Shown here: piece after piece, positions 1 to 10,844 of the stretch
How the letters are laid out: every line of letters starts with the position of its first letter
Numbering within the stretch: the first letter of the stretch is position 1
Source: an uncultured Alteromonadaceae bacterium
Lineage (GTDB): Bacteria; Pseudomonadota; Gammaproteobacteria; Enterobacterales; Alteromonadaceae
Assembly (NCBI GenBank): GCA_913056495.1
Contig: CAJXMO010000007.1
Coordinates: forward strand, 147,547-211,546
Length of the DNA stretch: 64,000 nt
Reading direction: 5' to 3'
Position numbers and translations under genes: made by a program
Notes under the pieces: generated by a model
Databases searched by the model: none
The model's input: the letters and a program-made list of their open reading frames with translations, nothing else
Told to the model about the DNA's origin: nothing

Positions 1-31
1 GCTTAAATAAAGTAACTCAGACACAATAATT

Positions 32-1180
32 ATGAAACAGCAATTTCGCCCCCATCGTTTATTTAATGGTAACAGGTTGATTGATAACCCTGTCGTCACA
101 GTCGAAAACGGGATTATTACCGCAATCGACTCCAGCACTCAAAGGCCCCAGGTTATCGAGTTAGATGGTCTGCTGGCACCGGGTTTTATTGATGTCCAGG
201 TAAATGGCGGCGGCGGAATACTGTTTAATAATGAACCAGTTTTGTCCACTTTAATCAAAATGATTGAAGCACATAGTCTTTACGGAACAACCGGCCTTTT
301 ACCCACTGTAATAACAGATGATATTACGGTTATGCAACAGGCCGCAGATGCAGTTTCACAAGCCGTAAATCGCCAGATACCCGGTATTATAGGCATTCAT
401 TTTGAAGGGCCTCATTTATCAAAACCTAAAAAGGGCGTGCACCCGATTGAACATATTCGCGCAATCGGTGACGCTGAGTGGCAAATATTTAACCGGACAG
501 ATTTAGGCGTAAAAATGATTACGCTGGCGCCTGAAAATGTGACGGAACAAGATATTCAAACACTCAAATCTTTGGGTTGGATAGTCAATCTTGGACATTC
601 TAATGCAGATTATGATACAGCTCAGGCCGCGGTAAACGCTGGTGCCGATGGTTTTACGCATTTATTTAATGCAATGTCAGCGCTCACCAGTCGTGAACCG
701 GGTATGGTTGGTGCCGCACTATTAAATGAAGATACTTATTGTGGCATTATCATCGACCATCATCATGTTCACCCACAAGTTGCAAAATTAGCTTACCGCC
801 AAAAAACGTCAGATAAACTGGCGCTCGTCACAGATGCTATGGCATTAATTGGCAGTGAAGAAACCCAATTTCATTTATTTGGTGAAGCGGTTAGGCTGAA
901 ACAGGATAAACTGACAATCTCTACCGGACAGCTGGCAGGTTCACATTTGTCTATGTTGCAAGCAGTACAAAACTGTATAAATGACCTAAAACTGCCATTT
1001 GAAGAAGTGTTAAAAATGGCATCAAGCACGCCGGCCAACTGGATAAATAAAGCCGATATTCTGGGGAAAATAGCGGTTGGCAGCCCAGCCAACTGGGTCC
1101 AGTTGGACGATGAGTTCAACCTGATAGAAACCTGGATAAATGGCCAACCCAGACATTGTATTTATAATGGATCGATTTAA
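32..1180 (+). CDS. nagA: N-acetylglucosamine-6-phosphate deacetylase
   Basis: Cytoplasmic metal-dependent amidohydrolase that removes acetate from GlcNAc-6-phosphate in amino-sugar and chitin catabolism. The 382-residue product has the usual family length. Seen in the sequence are the N-terminal beta-sandwich strands, the FIDVQVNGGGG segment, the metal ligands E125 (HFEGPHL), H189 (GHSNA) and H210 (THLFNAM), and the catalytic Asp D268 (VTDAM). No strong Shine-Dalgarno sequence precedes the ATG, which fits translation coupled to an upstream gene cut off by the window edge; nag operons commonly continue there with a kinase or deaminase (inference). It ends at a bidirectional terminator shared with katG. 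Assignment is firm. Confidence 0.95.
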   Translation: MKQQFRPHRLFNGNRLIDNPVVTVENGIITAIDSSTQRPQVIELDGLLAPGFIDVQVNGGGGILFNNEPVLSTLIKMIEAHSLYGTTGLLPTVITDDITVMQQAADAVSQAVNRQIPGIIGIHFEGPHLSKPKKGVHPIEHIRAIGDAEWQIFNRTDLGVKMITLAPENVTEQDIQTLKSLGWIVNLGHSNADYDTAQAAVNAGADGFTHLFNAMSALTSREPGMVGAALLNEDTYCGIIIDHHHVHPQVAKLAYRQKTSDKLALVTDAMALIGSEETQFHLFGEAVRLKQDKLTISTGQLAGSHLSMLQAVQNCINDLKLPFEEVLKMASSTPANWINKADILGKIAVGSPANWVQLDDEFNLIETWINGQPRHCIYNGSI

Positions 1181-1185
1181 ATAAA

Positions 1186-1224
1186 CAAAAAAGCCGGTGA
1201 CTCATCTCACCGGCTTTTCTTTTA
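1186..1224. terminator. Bidirectional terminator between nagA and katG
   Basis: A perfect 10-bp stem (AAGCCGGTGA, 1191-1200, with TCACCGGCTT, 1207-1216) has a 6-nt loop. A T-rich tract follows on the plus strand and an A-rich tract precedes it, which reads as T-rich on the minus strand. It can therefore end both convergent genes. Confidence 0.9.
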
Positions 1225-1235
1225 TCCGCTAACCA

Positions 1236-3434
<2,199 letters not shown>

Positions 3435-3629
3435 TTAGTACGAGCGACAGCGCGGTTAACGATCAATATCCTATCCAGTTTTTAATCCTGACCAGCACAA
3501 CCTGTGCCTCGATAAAATTAAGCATAGTTAATCTTTTTAAAACGACAACAAGGGCTTTTACCTTTTAAATTGTTTAAACGATTGTTTTATTGAGGGGTGG
3601 AAAAGATGAAAAGTTTGGCCAAGAGAATA

Positions 3630-3653
3630 AACCCTGAAAATCGATTCAGGGTT
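3630..3653 (-). terminator. Stem-loop after the yqaE-like gene
   Basis: A perfect 9-bp stem (AACCCTGAA with TTCAGGGTT) and 6-nt loop lie 8 nt past the stop of the small minus-strand gene. The minus-strand continuation is moderately T-rich. It is probably an intrinsic terminator separating that gene from katG. Confidence 0.6.
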
Positions 3654-3660
3654 GTAGAGT

Positions 3661-3819
3661 CTATTTTGTACTTATCCAGATTGCGTGAATAACAGCCGGT
3701 ATCCAAAATAAAAAACATAAGAGCACATTAATCAATAAGTCTTTGCCCGCACCGCACTTTAGAAATACAGCAACCGGCGGTAATAATATAGATAAAATAA
3801 TTAAAACCAGTCTATCCAT
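3661..3819 (-). CDS. YqaE/Pmp3-family small membrane protein
   Basis: A 52-codon reading frame encodes a very hydrophobic protein, beginning MDRLVLIILSILLPPVAVFL, followed by KCGAGKDLLINVLL and a second segment ending in PAVIHAIW. This two-helix layout, with LLPPVAVFL and a Lys/Gly/Asp turn, is characteristic of the Pmp3/YqaE (UPF0057) proteolipids, which in yeast and bacteria are linked to membrane potential and salt or cold stress. A good ribosome-binding site (GGGAG, 7 nt before ATG) and a following stem-loop support expression. It is a single-gene unit between katG and the cytochrome gene. Family assignment is by recognition of the pattern; the role here is unknown. Confidence 0.85.
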   Translation of the reverse strand: MDRLVLIILSILLPPVAVFLKCGAGKDLLINVLLCFLFWIPAVIHAIWISTK

Positions 3820-3921
3820 TGTTATCTCCCTACGCGTGATAAAAAAATTGTCTTTAAAAAATAGCCGAACTCAAAGCTTTCAGCAAAATTGGGCAATAGA
3901 TTTATAGGCATATCAACACAT

Positions 3922-5670
3922 TTACCTGAGTACCACTTCTAATCCGGTTGGGGTGCCATTTTCAACAAATTTATGCAGAGTATTATCAGCCGGTTTTAAC
4001 AAAGGTGTTCGACCCCAGATAAAACTTTGTTCCTCAACAATGGCTTTATAGGTTTTGTTCAGCGCCATGGCTCTCTCTTTTGAAGGTTTAAGCAACTGAT
4101 TAATATCGGTATTCAGTGGTTTATAATCCTCATTGGCTAAACGTTCAGCCACGGCTTTAGATTCATCATTCGTTCTATACTCATCGGCGTAACCCGCATT
4201 TTGTTTTAAATAAGTCGTATATTCAGGATCGCCACTGCTCAGTCTGCGCTCATGCGTACCTGCGAACCCTTTTTGACTCCAGTGGTACCAGCCTAAATTC
4301 ATCTGGTTTTTGTTGTATTTACGGGAAAATGCGAACGCGCTGTCAGTAATCGCACTAATACCTGAGTGACACCCCATGCAAAATACAGTTTCTTCATAGG
4401 TTTGCGGACGTAAATCACCTTGTTTATCTTCAATAAACCCTTGCAGTTTCCAGCCAATTCCGGTTTGCAGACCTTGCTCGGCATCCCCTCTGAACTGACG
4501 TAAACGATCTGGAAAATCATTTTTTTCTTTAATTTCACCTAAACCGGCATTTTGCAATTGACCATAATTATTCCAAAGGAATTTTTTGCTATAGCGAATT
4601 TCTTTCATGCGATCGCCCATTCTGAGCTCTCCGCTTTGATCAAAATCTAAGTATCTGAGCGTATGCATAAATTCGGTACCTAGCGGATATAAACGGGCAG
4701 CCATTTTAATATCATCATTATCAAACGCTTGTTTAGCTTTACCCACATAGGACATAAAAATGTTTTGTTTCGGGGCCCACTGGTACTTTATTTTGCTGGC
4801 TAGGCCAAGCTGACCGTTTTTGTCTAAATCGACCTGATAAATGCGCTCATCGACCTCTGCTATGGTTAAATCCTGCTCTTTTATCATAGATTCAACCACC
4901 GCCAGATTAATGGTATAAACTTCGGCATCAAACTGACCTTGCGCATTTTGCTGATAGAGTTTGGGCAAACGAATCAATACATCACCTGTTTGGCCGTTAG
5001 TAGGTAAAAAGCTGCCAGCCAGTGGCGCATAAGCAAATGCTCGCCAGCCGGTATATTGGTTGTCCGGTGTCCGGTCATATCCCTGATTATCAAAATTAAA
5101 ATAGCTATCTGGCACAAAACCATCCCACTTGCCATTTTTATTGGCATCCCAGGCCTGATTGGCTAAATCGTTTAAACGTTTTTGTACTAAAATTTCACCC
5201 TGCTCATTAAAATAATTAGATTGTTTAATATACTGACTGATTTCCTGATCGCTGATTTTAGCGGTCATAGGACTGAAATCTCTGAACAGGTTTTTCCAGC
5301 GGTTGGTTTGCGTATAAGCCGCAGTAAACCCATATTCCAATTGTAAATCGACATCATTAAAGTGATTGGGTCGGGTCGCTTTACCATGGCAGGCAAAACA
5401 GGAGTTATAGGTTTTACCCGCTTCGTCTTCGGTTTTGACATAACATTGAGCCGGAATATAAGCCGACTCATTGTATAAAACATCATCCCTTGAATAGCTT
5501 TGATTTTCCAAAAAATCAGCAGGTGCTTTTGCCAATTGGGCCAAACTGTCGGCTTTTGCATTCGTGTTTTCACTGGTGGATGAATGAAGATTTTGCTTGA
5601 TATCTCCGGATTCGGAAAAACAAGCTGACAATAAAAACAAGGTTGCACAAGACATTAATAGATGTTTCAT
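3922..5670 (-). CDS. Diheme c-type cytochrome lipoprotein of unknown function
   Basis: The 582-residue product starts with a lipoprotein signal (lipobox LLSAC, Cys17), so it should be anchored to an envelope membrane facing the periplasm or surface. Two heme c motifs are visible, CFACH at residues 91-95 and CMGCH at 431-435. Between them lie several Asp-rich loops like calcium-binding loops (DANKNGKWDG, DLDKNGQLG, DFDQSGELRMGD). I do not recognise a named family. The frame extends to a TTG at 5679, but the ATG at 5670 gives a standard lipoprotein signal and is preferred. It follows the PhoX-like gene on the same strand, but a strong terminator lies between them, so it probably has its own promoter or depends on readthrough. 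Confidence 0.8.
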   Translation of the reverse strand: MKHLLMSCATLFLLSACFSESGDIKQNLHSSTSENTNAKADSLAQLAKAPADFLENQSYSRDDVLYNESAYIPAQCYVKTEDEAGKTYNSCFACHGKATRPNHFNDVDLQLEYGFTAAYTQTNRWKNLFRDFSPMTAKISDQEISQYIKQSNYFNEQGEILVQKRLNDLANQAWDANKNGKWDGFVPDSYFNFDNQGYDRTPDNQYTGWRAFAYAPLAGSFLPTNGQTGDVLIRLPKLYQQNAQGQFDAEVYTINLAVVESMIKEQDLTIAEVDERIYQVDLDKNGQLGLASKIKYQWAPKQNIFMSYVGKAKQAFDNDDIKMAARLYPLGTEFMHTLRYLDFDQSGELRMGDRMKEIRYSKKFLWNNYGQLQNAGLGEIKEKNDFPDRLRQFRGDAEQGLQTGIGWKLQGFIEDKQGDLRPQTYEETVFCMGCHSGISAITDSAFAFSRKYNKNQMNLGWYHWSQKGFAGTHERRLSSGDPEYTTYLKQNAGYADEYRTNDESKAVAERLANEDYKPLNTDINQLLKPSKERAMALNKTYKAIVEEQSFIWGRTPLLKPADNTLHKFVENGTPTGLEVVLR

Positions 5671-5702
5671 ACCTAACAACTCAATAAAATAGATTAACGG
5701 AT

Positions 5703-5743
5703 TTATATAAAAAATTGGGAGGTGTAATTAACACCTCCCAATT
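5703..5743 (-). terminator. Strong intrinsic terminator after the PhoX-like gene
   Basis: A perfect 13-bp stem (5713-5725 with 5731-5743, AATTGGGAGGTGT) and 5-nt loop is followed on the minus strand by a T-rich run. It should end transcription of the nuclease/PhoX-like unit before the diheme cytochrome gene. Confidence 0.9.
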
Positions 5744-5769
5744 AAGACTAACGAACGAATGTGACAGGA

Positions 5770-7608
5770 TTATTTTTCCTGTTGAAATTTAAACGGACCA
5801 ATATAACCGACTTCAGATGCTGAAGAATCCCCTGCTGGATGCTGGGTAACTGCGGTTAAATAACCAAATCCATTAATATCTTTATGCCAGAACGGAGAAG
5901 TGGTTTCTGCACCGCGTGGTGTTGTAAAAATACGGGTTAATGTGCCTTCGTCTAAATCATAATTCCAGATCATATTGTTGATATGTGAGCTGGTATCTTC
6001 ACCAATAATTAGGCTGTTTGATTCAGCTAAATAAGTGACATTGTCAGGAGAAGCAATTGACGTAACATCGCAGCGGTTACCGGCATATTCACTGTCTTCT
6101 GCATAGTTAGCTGGCATACCCGCTACGAGCGTAGACAAGTCATGAGCCACATAATCTGAACCAATTTCGTTGTCTGCACCAACCCCTAACTCATAAACCG
6201 CACCACAAGGATTGTATTCAACACGAATGTCGTTATTACTACCAATATCATAGCTGTCTCGTGCTTCACCGCCACGAGCAAAATCTTCCATACCGCGAGC
6301 GACTTCAGACATAGCTAAATACAGTTTGCCTGCTTTTGCGTTAAAACTGATACCTTCTTCTTTACGGAATTCAGTCGTTGCGCCTTTGTATGATGCAAAG
6401 CGACGTGTTTCTAAACGAGAAGCGACTTTCTCGTCTAATTCATTAACTTCACCATCATTATTAATGTCTAATAACTGCACACATTCATGGCCAGCCGAGG
6501 TATTGATAGACGTGAAGTTTTCAGGACAAGAACCATCTTCGTTAGCAGCTGTCATTTCAAAAATGTCAGATAAATGAGGTTTGTCAGCAACAAAAGGGCG
6601 AATTTCTTCATTGCTTGCATGACCTAAGCTTACCCAGCTTAAATCTGCCGCACCTGTGCTTTCACCTGAAGTTTGGTTCCATTTAACCGCATACAAAGTA
6701 CCTGCGCTTAAGTCAGTTGCTTCATCGGCAACAAACATGTAGAAACCACCGTTGGTACCATCGTCTGATAAATAAACGGTTTTGTTGTCCGGCATAACAT
6801 AAGCCAGCTCATGTGCAAAACGGCCCATGCTGTAGTGTTTAGTATAAACCGCTTCACCGTCATCTGTAATATGCACTTCAGGTGTCCAGCCATAATAATA
6901 AGGGCTCGCCATATTCATATCACCGCCCCAGTAAGGCGCAACCGCATTGTAATAACCATCGTCAGTTAAGTTATCTTCGGTTGTAACCGTCAGGTGACCA
7001 CTTGGCTCATATTCTTCTGAACCTAAATGAGACTGCCATGGTGTCGTTTGACCGGCACAATGTACCCAGCCACCAAATTCATCTTTTTGGCTAATAAATT
7101 CCAAGGTGCCTTCGACCGGGCTTAACATACCCATTTGATCCTGAGCCAATTCCTGCACATACATAGAGCCAACCTGACATTCAAATTGTGACACCATGTA
7201 AATTTTGCCATTGCGCTGTAATAAGCTGTTGTAATCAAGACCAGAACCTAAGGCTTCGTCACCACCGGTACAGGTGTATGCACTACCATCTTCAAACGTG
7301 ATTACCTGATCCTGATAATCTTTGGATACACCAAACTGTTCACCGGTAATTTCATCTTTGTAATAGGTTTTCATAATTGGCTGATAGTTAATAGACTGCA
7401 CTTCACCATTCACGACAACCTCACGGCTTGAGCGTACTTGATCCTGAGCAGACTCAGTAAGCGGAACCGCTAATTCAGAAAACGATAAACTAACAGACTC
7501 TTGTACTGGTTGTTCGTCTTTCTTATCGTCATCATCGCTTGAACAGCCCACTAAAGCGACTGAAATAGTCGTAGCCAACAAGCTCATTTTTAAAAGGTTG
7601 GTTTTCAT
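5770..7608 (-). CDS. PhoX-like (DUF839) lipoprotein, putative alkaline phosphatase
   Basis: The 612-residue product has a lipoprotein signal (Cys22 in LVGCSS) followed by an Asp/Lys-rich linker. The body shows PhoX/DUF839 features: GGWVHCAGQTTPWQSHLGSEE (residues 179-199), HELAYVMPDNKTVYLSDD near 266-283, and a late segment with VTYLAESNSLIIGED. PhoX enzymes are calcium-dependent phosphatases secreted under phosphate limitation. An EF-hand-like loop (DINNDGEVNELDEK, 381-394) is inserted in the middle. It lies 62 nt downstream of the nuclease gene on the same strand. Membership in the DUF839 superfamily is fairly sure; phosphatase activity is inferred because I could not check all metal ligands. 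Confidence 0.8.
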   Translation of the reverse strand: MKTNLLKMSLLATTISVALVGCSSDDDDKKDEQPVQESVSLSFSELAVPLTESAQDQVRSSREVVVNGEVQSINYQPIMKTYYKDEITGEQFGVSKDYQDQVITFEDGSAYTCTGGDEALGSGLDYNSLLQRNGKIYMVSQFECQVGSMYVQELAQDQMGMLSPVEGTLEFISQKDEFGGWVHCAGQTTPWQSHLGSEEYEPSGHLTVTTEDNLTDDGYYNAVAPYWGGDMNMASPYYYGWTPEVHITDDGEAVYTKHYSMGRFAHELAYVMPDNKTVYLSDDGTNGGFYMFVADEATDLSAGTLYAVKWNQTSGESTGAADLSWVSLGHASNEEIRPFVADKPHLSDIFEMTAANEDGSCPENFTSINTSAGHECVQLLDINNDGEVNELDEKVASRLETRRFASYKGATTEFRKEEGISFNAKAGKLYLAMSEVARGMEDFARGGEARDSYDIGSNNDIRVEYNPCGAVYELGVGADNEIGSDYVAHDLSTLVAGMPANYAEDSEYAGNRCDVTSIASPDNVTYLAESNSLIIGEDTSSHINNMIWNYDLDEGTLTRIFTTPRGAETTSPFWHKDINGFGYLTAVTQHPAGDSSASEVGYIGPFKFQQEK

Positions 7609-7632
7609 TTTTATCTCCGTTTAGATATTTTT

Positions 7633-7656
7633 GCGGCTTTAAACTGATAAAGCCGC
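7633..7656 (-). other. Intergenic perfect stem-loop between nuclease and PhoX-like genes
   Basis: GCGGCTTTA (7633-7641) pairs perfectly with TAAAGCCGC (7648-7656) across a 6-nt loop. The minus-strand continuation is A-rich rather than T-rich, so this is not a standard terminator. An mRNA-stabilising or processing hairpin is more likely. Confidence 0.6.
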
Positions 7657-7670
7657 TTAAAATTAAAGTT

Positions 7671-9773
7671 TTATAGTAGGAAGTTTTTTCTTCTAATCAT
7701 GGCCAGCACAAAGCCCGCAATGACAAATAAATAACCTGAAGCACCGCCGCCTGAATCCTGATCCTCTGTTTCTGCTTTGCTTTGTGTTTCTGTGATGGCT
7801 AAATCCATCCAAACCAATCTATGGTCTGAAGATGATGCTCTGTCGGCCACCAAATAAGCTAAATCAGTTTCCGGAGTCGGCCAGAACACATTGCCCTGCT
7901 CCACTTTTAAACCCGATTCAGAAGGCAAAACATAGTCAGCCCGCATTGCCCAGGACGCTGTATGAAACGCAGCTAATGGATTGTTTTTTGCATTTTCGAT
8001 CCCGCCATCAGAAGACGGTGCATAATCTGCGTTGATATGCTCGTTTAATAACAACTGGTCAATAGTGCCCGGATAAGCATCACCTTCAATGGATGCATTT
8101 AAATCACCGGCAATAACAAAACGGCTACCTTCAGCTAAGCCACCGGTCTCGCCCATATCATCATAAATATAATCAGATGCTTCACTATCGACATAATCAG
8201 CCCAAAAACGAATCTCGTCATGATTACGACGACCATTTCTGTCTTCTTCGCCGTCAAAGGTAGGGGGTGTAGGATGGCTGGCTAGAATATGTAAGGTTTC
8301 ACCGTCTTTAATAACCGGGATATCCCAGTGCGTTTTTGAAGAGAGTCTGAACTCAGCCGTTTCTGCTTCGTTGTACCAGTTGCTGCCGGTTTGAGGATCA
8401 GTTGGCATCAGATTGCCCGGCATATCTTTCCATAAGAAGTTTTGGAAAGTACGTACATTGTCTTCATCAATGGGCAAACGAGATAAAATAACCATCGCAT
8501 AATGCCCCGGGAAACGACCAAAACCATAAGCATCATCCTGAGTGCCTGTCGCTTCACCATCATTATTTAAATCAAAGCTGGTCGGCTCACCTGTATTGGA
8601 TGGCGCAACATAAAAATAGGGGTAGTCAATTGACAGAACATCTTCATGCTGAGCAATATTCAGATACTGCGAAATAAACATTTCAACACCTGAATTTGTA
8701 TCAGCAATGTAGTCAAACTCATTTAATACAATCACATCCGGGCGGATACGCTGTATAATCTGTGCGGTATTTTTAATTTGTTGATTATCACCTGACGCTA
8801 ATTCATCCGCCAGAATTTGCGAGCCTTGTGTATCCACGTCTGTTGATGTGTAATTTTCGGCTTCCATACTGACGTTAAAGGTTGCAACCCGGATATGTTC
8901 ATCAGATTGTTTCTCTTTAACAATATATTTAGGGGGCGATTCAAAGGCTTCAATGATAATGTCACGACTCACCACTTGTGTATTATTGTCAGCATCGGTT
9001 ACCGTTAAATTGACTGCATATTCGCCGGCAGAAAAGGTGTGGCTTAATTCGGCGCCTTGAGCCGTTTCACCATCGCCAAAGTCCCAATCAAAACTATAGC
9101 CTTCACCTGCACCACCGTATGCATAAGCCAAAAACTGGATAGCTTCGCCTTCTTCTGCTTCTTCGGCTGACATAACCAGACCCGCTTGTACCTGAGATTG
9201 GTAATTTTCTGCGGTTACTTCAACAACCACATCATCTATATACCAGGCACCGTTATTACCGGCTTCATCTGCACTTGTTTGGTACTGATATGCGAAATAT
9301 AAGGTTTGGCCTAAATAAGCCGATAAATCAATATCCCCTGAGGCTTCAAAATCTGAACCACTTGAGCCCTGACCATCTTGCGGTAAGCTTGGGTTTAAAT
9401 CTGTCCAGGTCGCTTCTTCTGGAGCCATACCCGGCATATAATCGGTTGAGGCTTTCAGCGCTAAATTTTGACCATCAAAGCGCACACGTGCAGTAAACTT
9501 TAAAATAGCATCTGTAATCGCGACATCAGTTAAATCAATTGCTGGCGAAATCAACCAGTCATCACTGTTACCGTCGGCACCATAACCATTCATCACAGCT
9601 GAAGTCACACCACTATAGCTGTCATGATTCCAGTCTTTACTGCTGGCAACATTCACCGCTGTAAACTGGCCATCCAGACCATACTCAAAATCTTCACTAA
9701 AAATTTGCACTGCGCTGACTGGCTGCATAAAGGCAGCTGAGAGTGCAACAGCGATTACTGCTTTACCAAACAT
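7671..9773 (-). CDS. Secreted endonuclease/exonuclease/phosphatase-fold protein with PKD domain and GlyGly-CTERM tail
   Basis: The 700-residue exported enzyme has a signal peptide (1-21), an N-terminal beta-rich choice-of-anchor-type domain (about 22-187), a PKD domain (about 197-275, DFGDGETAQG) and an endonuclease/exonuclease/phosphatase domain (about 293-660). Catalytic-type motifs are VATFNVSME, VIVLNEFDY, IAGDLNAS and SSDHRLVW. The C-terminus (SGGGASGYLF, a hydrophobic stretch, then RRKNF) matches the GlyGly-CTERM signal processed by rhombosortase after type II secretion. It resembles ExeM/NucH-type extracellular nucleases. With the PhoX-like gene downstream and Pho-box-like repeats upstream, a role in taking phosphate from extracellular DNA or organophosphates is likely. 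The exact substrate cannot be read from the sequence. Confidence 0.85.
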   Translation of the reverse strand: MFGKAVIAVALSAAFMQPVSAVQIFSEDFEYGLDGQFTAVNVASSKDWNHDSYSGVTSAVMNGYGADGNSDDWLISPAIDLTDVAITDAILKFTARVRFDGQNLALKASTDYMPGMAPEEATWTDLNPSLPQDGQGSSGSDFEASGDIDLSAYLGQTLYFAYQYQTSADEAGNNGAWYIDDVVVEVTAENYQSQVQAGLVMSAEEAEEGEAIQFLAYAYGGAGEGYSFDWDFGDGETAQGAELSHTFSAGEYAVNLTVTDADNNTQVVSRDIIIEAFESPPKYIVKEKQSDEHIRVATFNVSMEAENYTSTDVDTQGSQILADELASGDNQQIKNTAQIIQRIRPDVIVLNEFDYIADTNSGVEMFISQYLNIAQHEDVLSIDYPYFYVAPSNTGEPTSFDLNNDGEATGTQDDAYGFGRFPGHYAMVILSRLPIDEDNVRTFQNFLWKDMPGNLMPTDPQTGSNWYNEAETAEFRLSSKTHWDIPVIKDGETLHILASHPTPPTFDGEEDRNGRRNHDEIRFWADYVDSEASDYIYDDMGETGGLAEGSRFVIAGDLNASIEGDAYPGTIDQLLLNEHINADYAPSSDGGIENAKNNPLAAFHTASWAMRADYVLPSESGLKVEQGNVFWPTPETDLAYLVADRASSSDHRLVWMDLAITETQSKAETEDQDSGGGASGYLFVIAGFVLAMIRRKNFLL

Positions 9774-9843
9774 CCTAAAACCCCGTGAATTATATCAAAT
9801 AGTATTAATTACCAATATGCTAAGCAGGTCAGGTTAAAGTTAG

Positions 9844-9883
9844 ATGACTGTTCAGTTGCATGTTGCGGACAGTTTAATGACAA
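9844..9883 (-). promoter_or_regulatory. Candidate Pho-box array (11-bp phased repeats)
   Basis: Read on the minus strand, four 7-mers are spaced exactly 11 bp apart: TTGTCAT (9877-9883), CTGTCCG (9866-9872), ATGCAAC (9855-9861) and CAGTCAT (9844-9850). The PhoB consensus is two CTGTCAT-like 7-mers separated by 4 bp. The first two units match 6/7 and 5/7 and the last 6/7; the third is poor. It lies 71-110 bp upstream of the nuclease gene start. A TATAAT hexamer sits nearer that gene. Confidence 0.6.
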
Positions 9884-9997
9884 GTGTTGATTATTTGCCC
9901 AGAGTCATTTTTACCAAAAAGTGACATCAGGGGTGTGCGTGGTACAATTTGTCAGCGAATGCGCAATTCAATCCAGTCATACAAAAGAGTAAATACA

Positions 9998-10702
9998 GTG
10001 AGCAAGTTAGAAAAAGACGTTTTATTATTTGATTTAGACGGCACCCTTATTGATAGTGCGCCCGATCTGGCACTGGCCGTTAATGATACTTTGGTTAAAC
10101 TGGGCAGAGATCCGTTTCCGGAAACTGTGATCCGTGGCTGGGTTGGAAATGGAGCTAAAATACTGATTGAAAGAGCGCTCAGCGGCAGTCAGCAGATAGC
10201 CGATGATTTAGATCCTAAGCTTGCAGAACAGGCGCTGGAAATTTTTCTCGACAGTTATCAAAACAATATCTGTATTCATACCTGCTTATACGACGGCGTT
10301 TTGGAAAGCTTAAAAACACTCAAAGCACTTGGTTATAAACTGGCGGTGGTCACCAATAAACCAGAACGCTTTATTGAACCTATTTTAAAAGGGCTTGGCT
10401 TAATCGACTTATTTGAGGTCTTAGTTGGCGGCGATACCATCGCAAATAAAAAACCAGACCCGCATCCGCTTCATTTTGCCTGTGAACAAATGGGCGTTGC
10501 GATTGACCGATGCTTAATGATAGGAGATTCACGCAATGACATTCTAGCCGCAAAAGCAGCTGGCACCCCGAGTGTTGGTCTGACTTATGGTTATAACTAT
10601 GGTGAAGATATTGCAATCCATAAGCCTGAGTGGGTATTTGATAATTTTGCTGATTTATTAGGCATTTTATCGAAACAGGAACCACAAGCTCATAAAGATT
10701 AA
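9998..10702 (+). CDS. gph: Phosphoglycolate phosphatase (HAD superfamily)
   Basis: Cytoplasmic HAD hydrolase, 234 residues, that dephosphorylates 2-phosphoglycolate formed during DNA repair. Motif I is DLDGTLIDSAPDLA, with the catalytic Asp at the start; motif II is in VVTNKP; motif III and IV are KKPDPHPL and MIGDSRNDILAAKAAG. The open frame extends upstream to 9884, but that extension has no homology-like content. The GTG at 9998 starts the protein right before the conserved domain and has an AGAG sequence 9 nt upstream. It stands alone, divergent from the nuclease gene. A stem-loop follows at 10733-10758 (9-bp stem TTGAGCGGG/CCCGCTCAA, no T tract). Confidence 0.9.
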   Translation: MSKLEKDVLLFDLDGTLIDSAPDLALAVNDTLVKLGRDPFPETVIRGWVGNGAKILIERALSGSQQIADDLDPKLAEQALEIFLDSYQNNICIHTCLYDGVLESLKTLKALGYKLAVVTNKPERFIEPILKGLGLIDLFEVLVGGDTIANKKPDPHPLHFACEQMGVAIDRCLMIGDSRNDILAAKAAGTPSVGLTYGYNYGEDIAIHKPEWVFDNFADLLGILSKQEPQAHKD

Positions 10703-10732
10703 TACTCATAAAACGATACTAAATAATAGCGC

Positions 10733-10758
10733 TTGAGCGGGAATGCCGGCCCGCTCAA
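10733..10758 (+). terminator. Stem-loop after gph
   Basis: A perfect 9-bp GC-rich stem, TTGAGCGGG with CCCGCTCAA, encloses an 8-nt loop 30 nt after the gph stop. There is no T tract, so termination is uncertain. Confidence 0.4.
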
Positions 10759-10844
10759 TGCCCTAAGCTGCAGTTGGTGACACAGCCCGCATTAGTTTTT
10801 GTTAGGCTTATACGACTGCGCCATTATCTGGGTAATGAATCTAT

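Noticed and set aside
3922..5670. Identifying the diheme lipoprotein as the missing MauG
   Set aside because: It is longer, a lipoprotein, 16 kb from the amine dehydrogenase genes, with heme spacing and surrounding sequence unlike MauG.
10801..10807. GTTAGGC, resembling an integron attC core site
   Set aside because: No matching inverse core site, no attC fold and no second site near the neighbouring small genes, so no cassette array can be supported.
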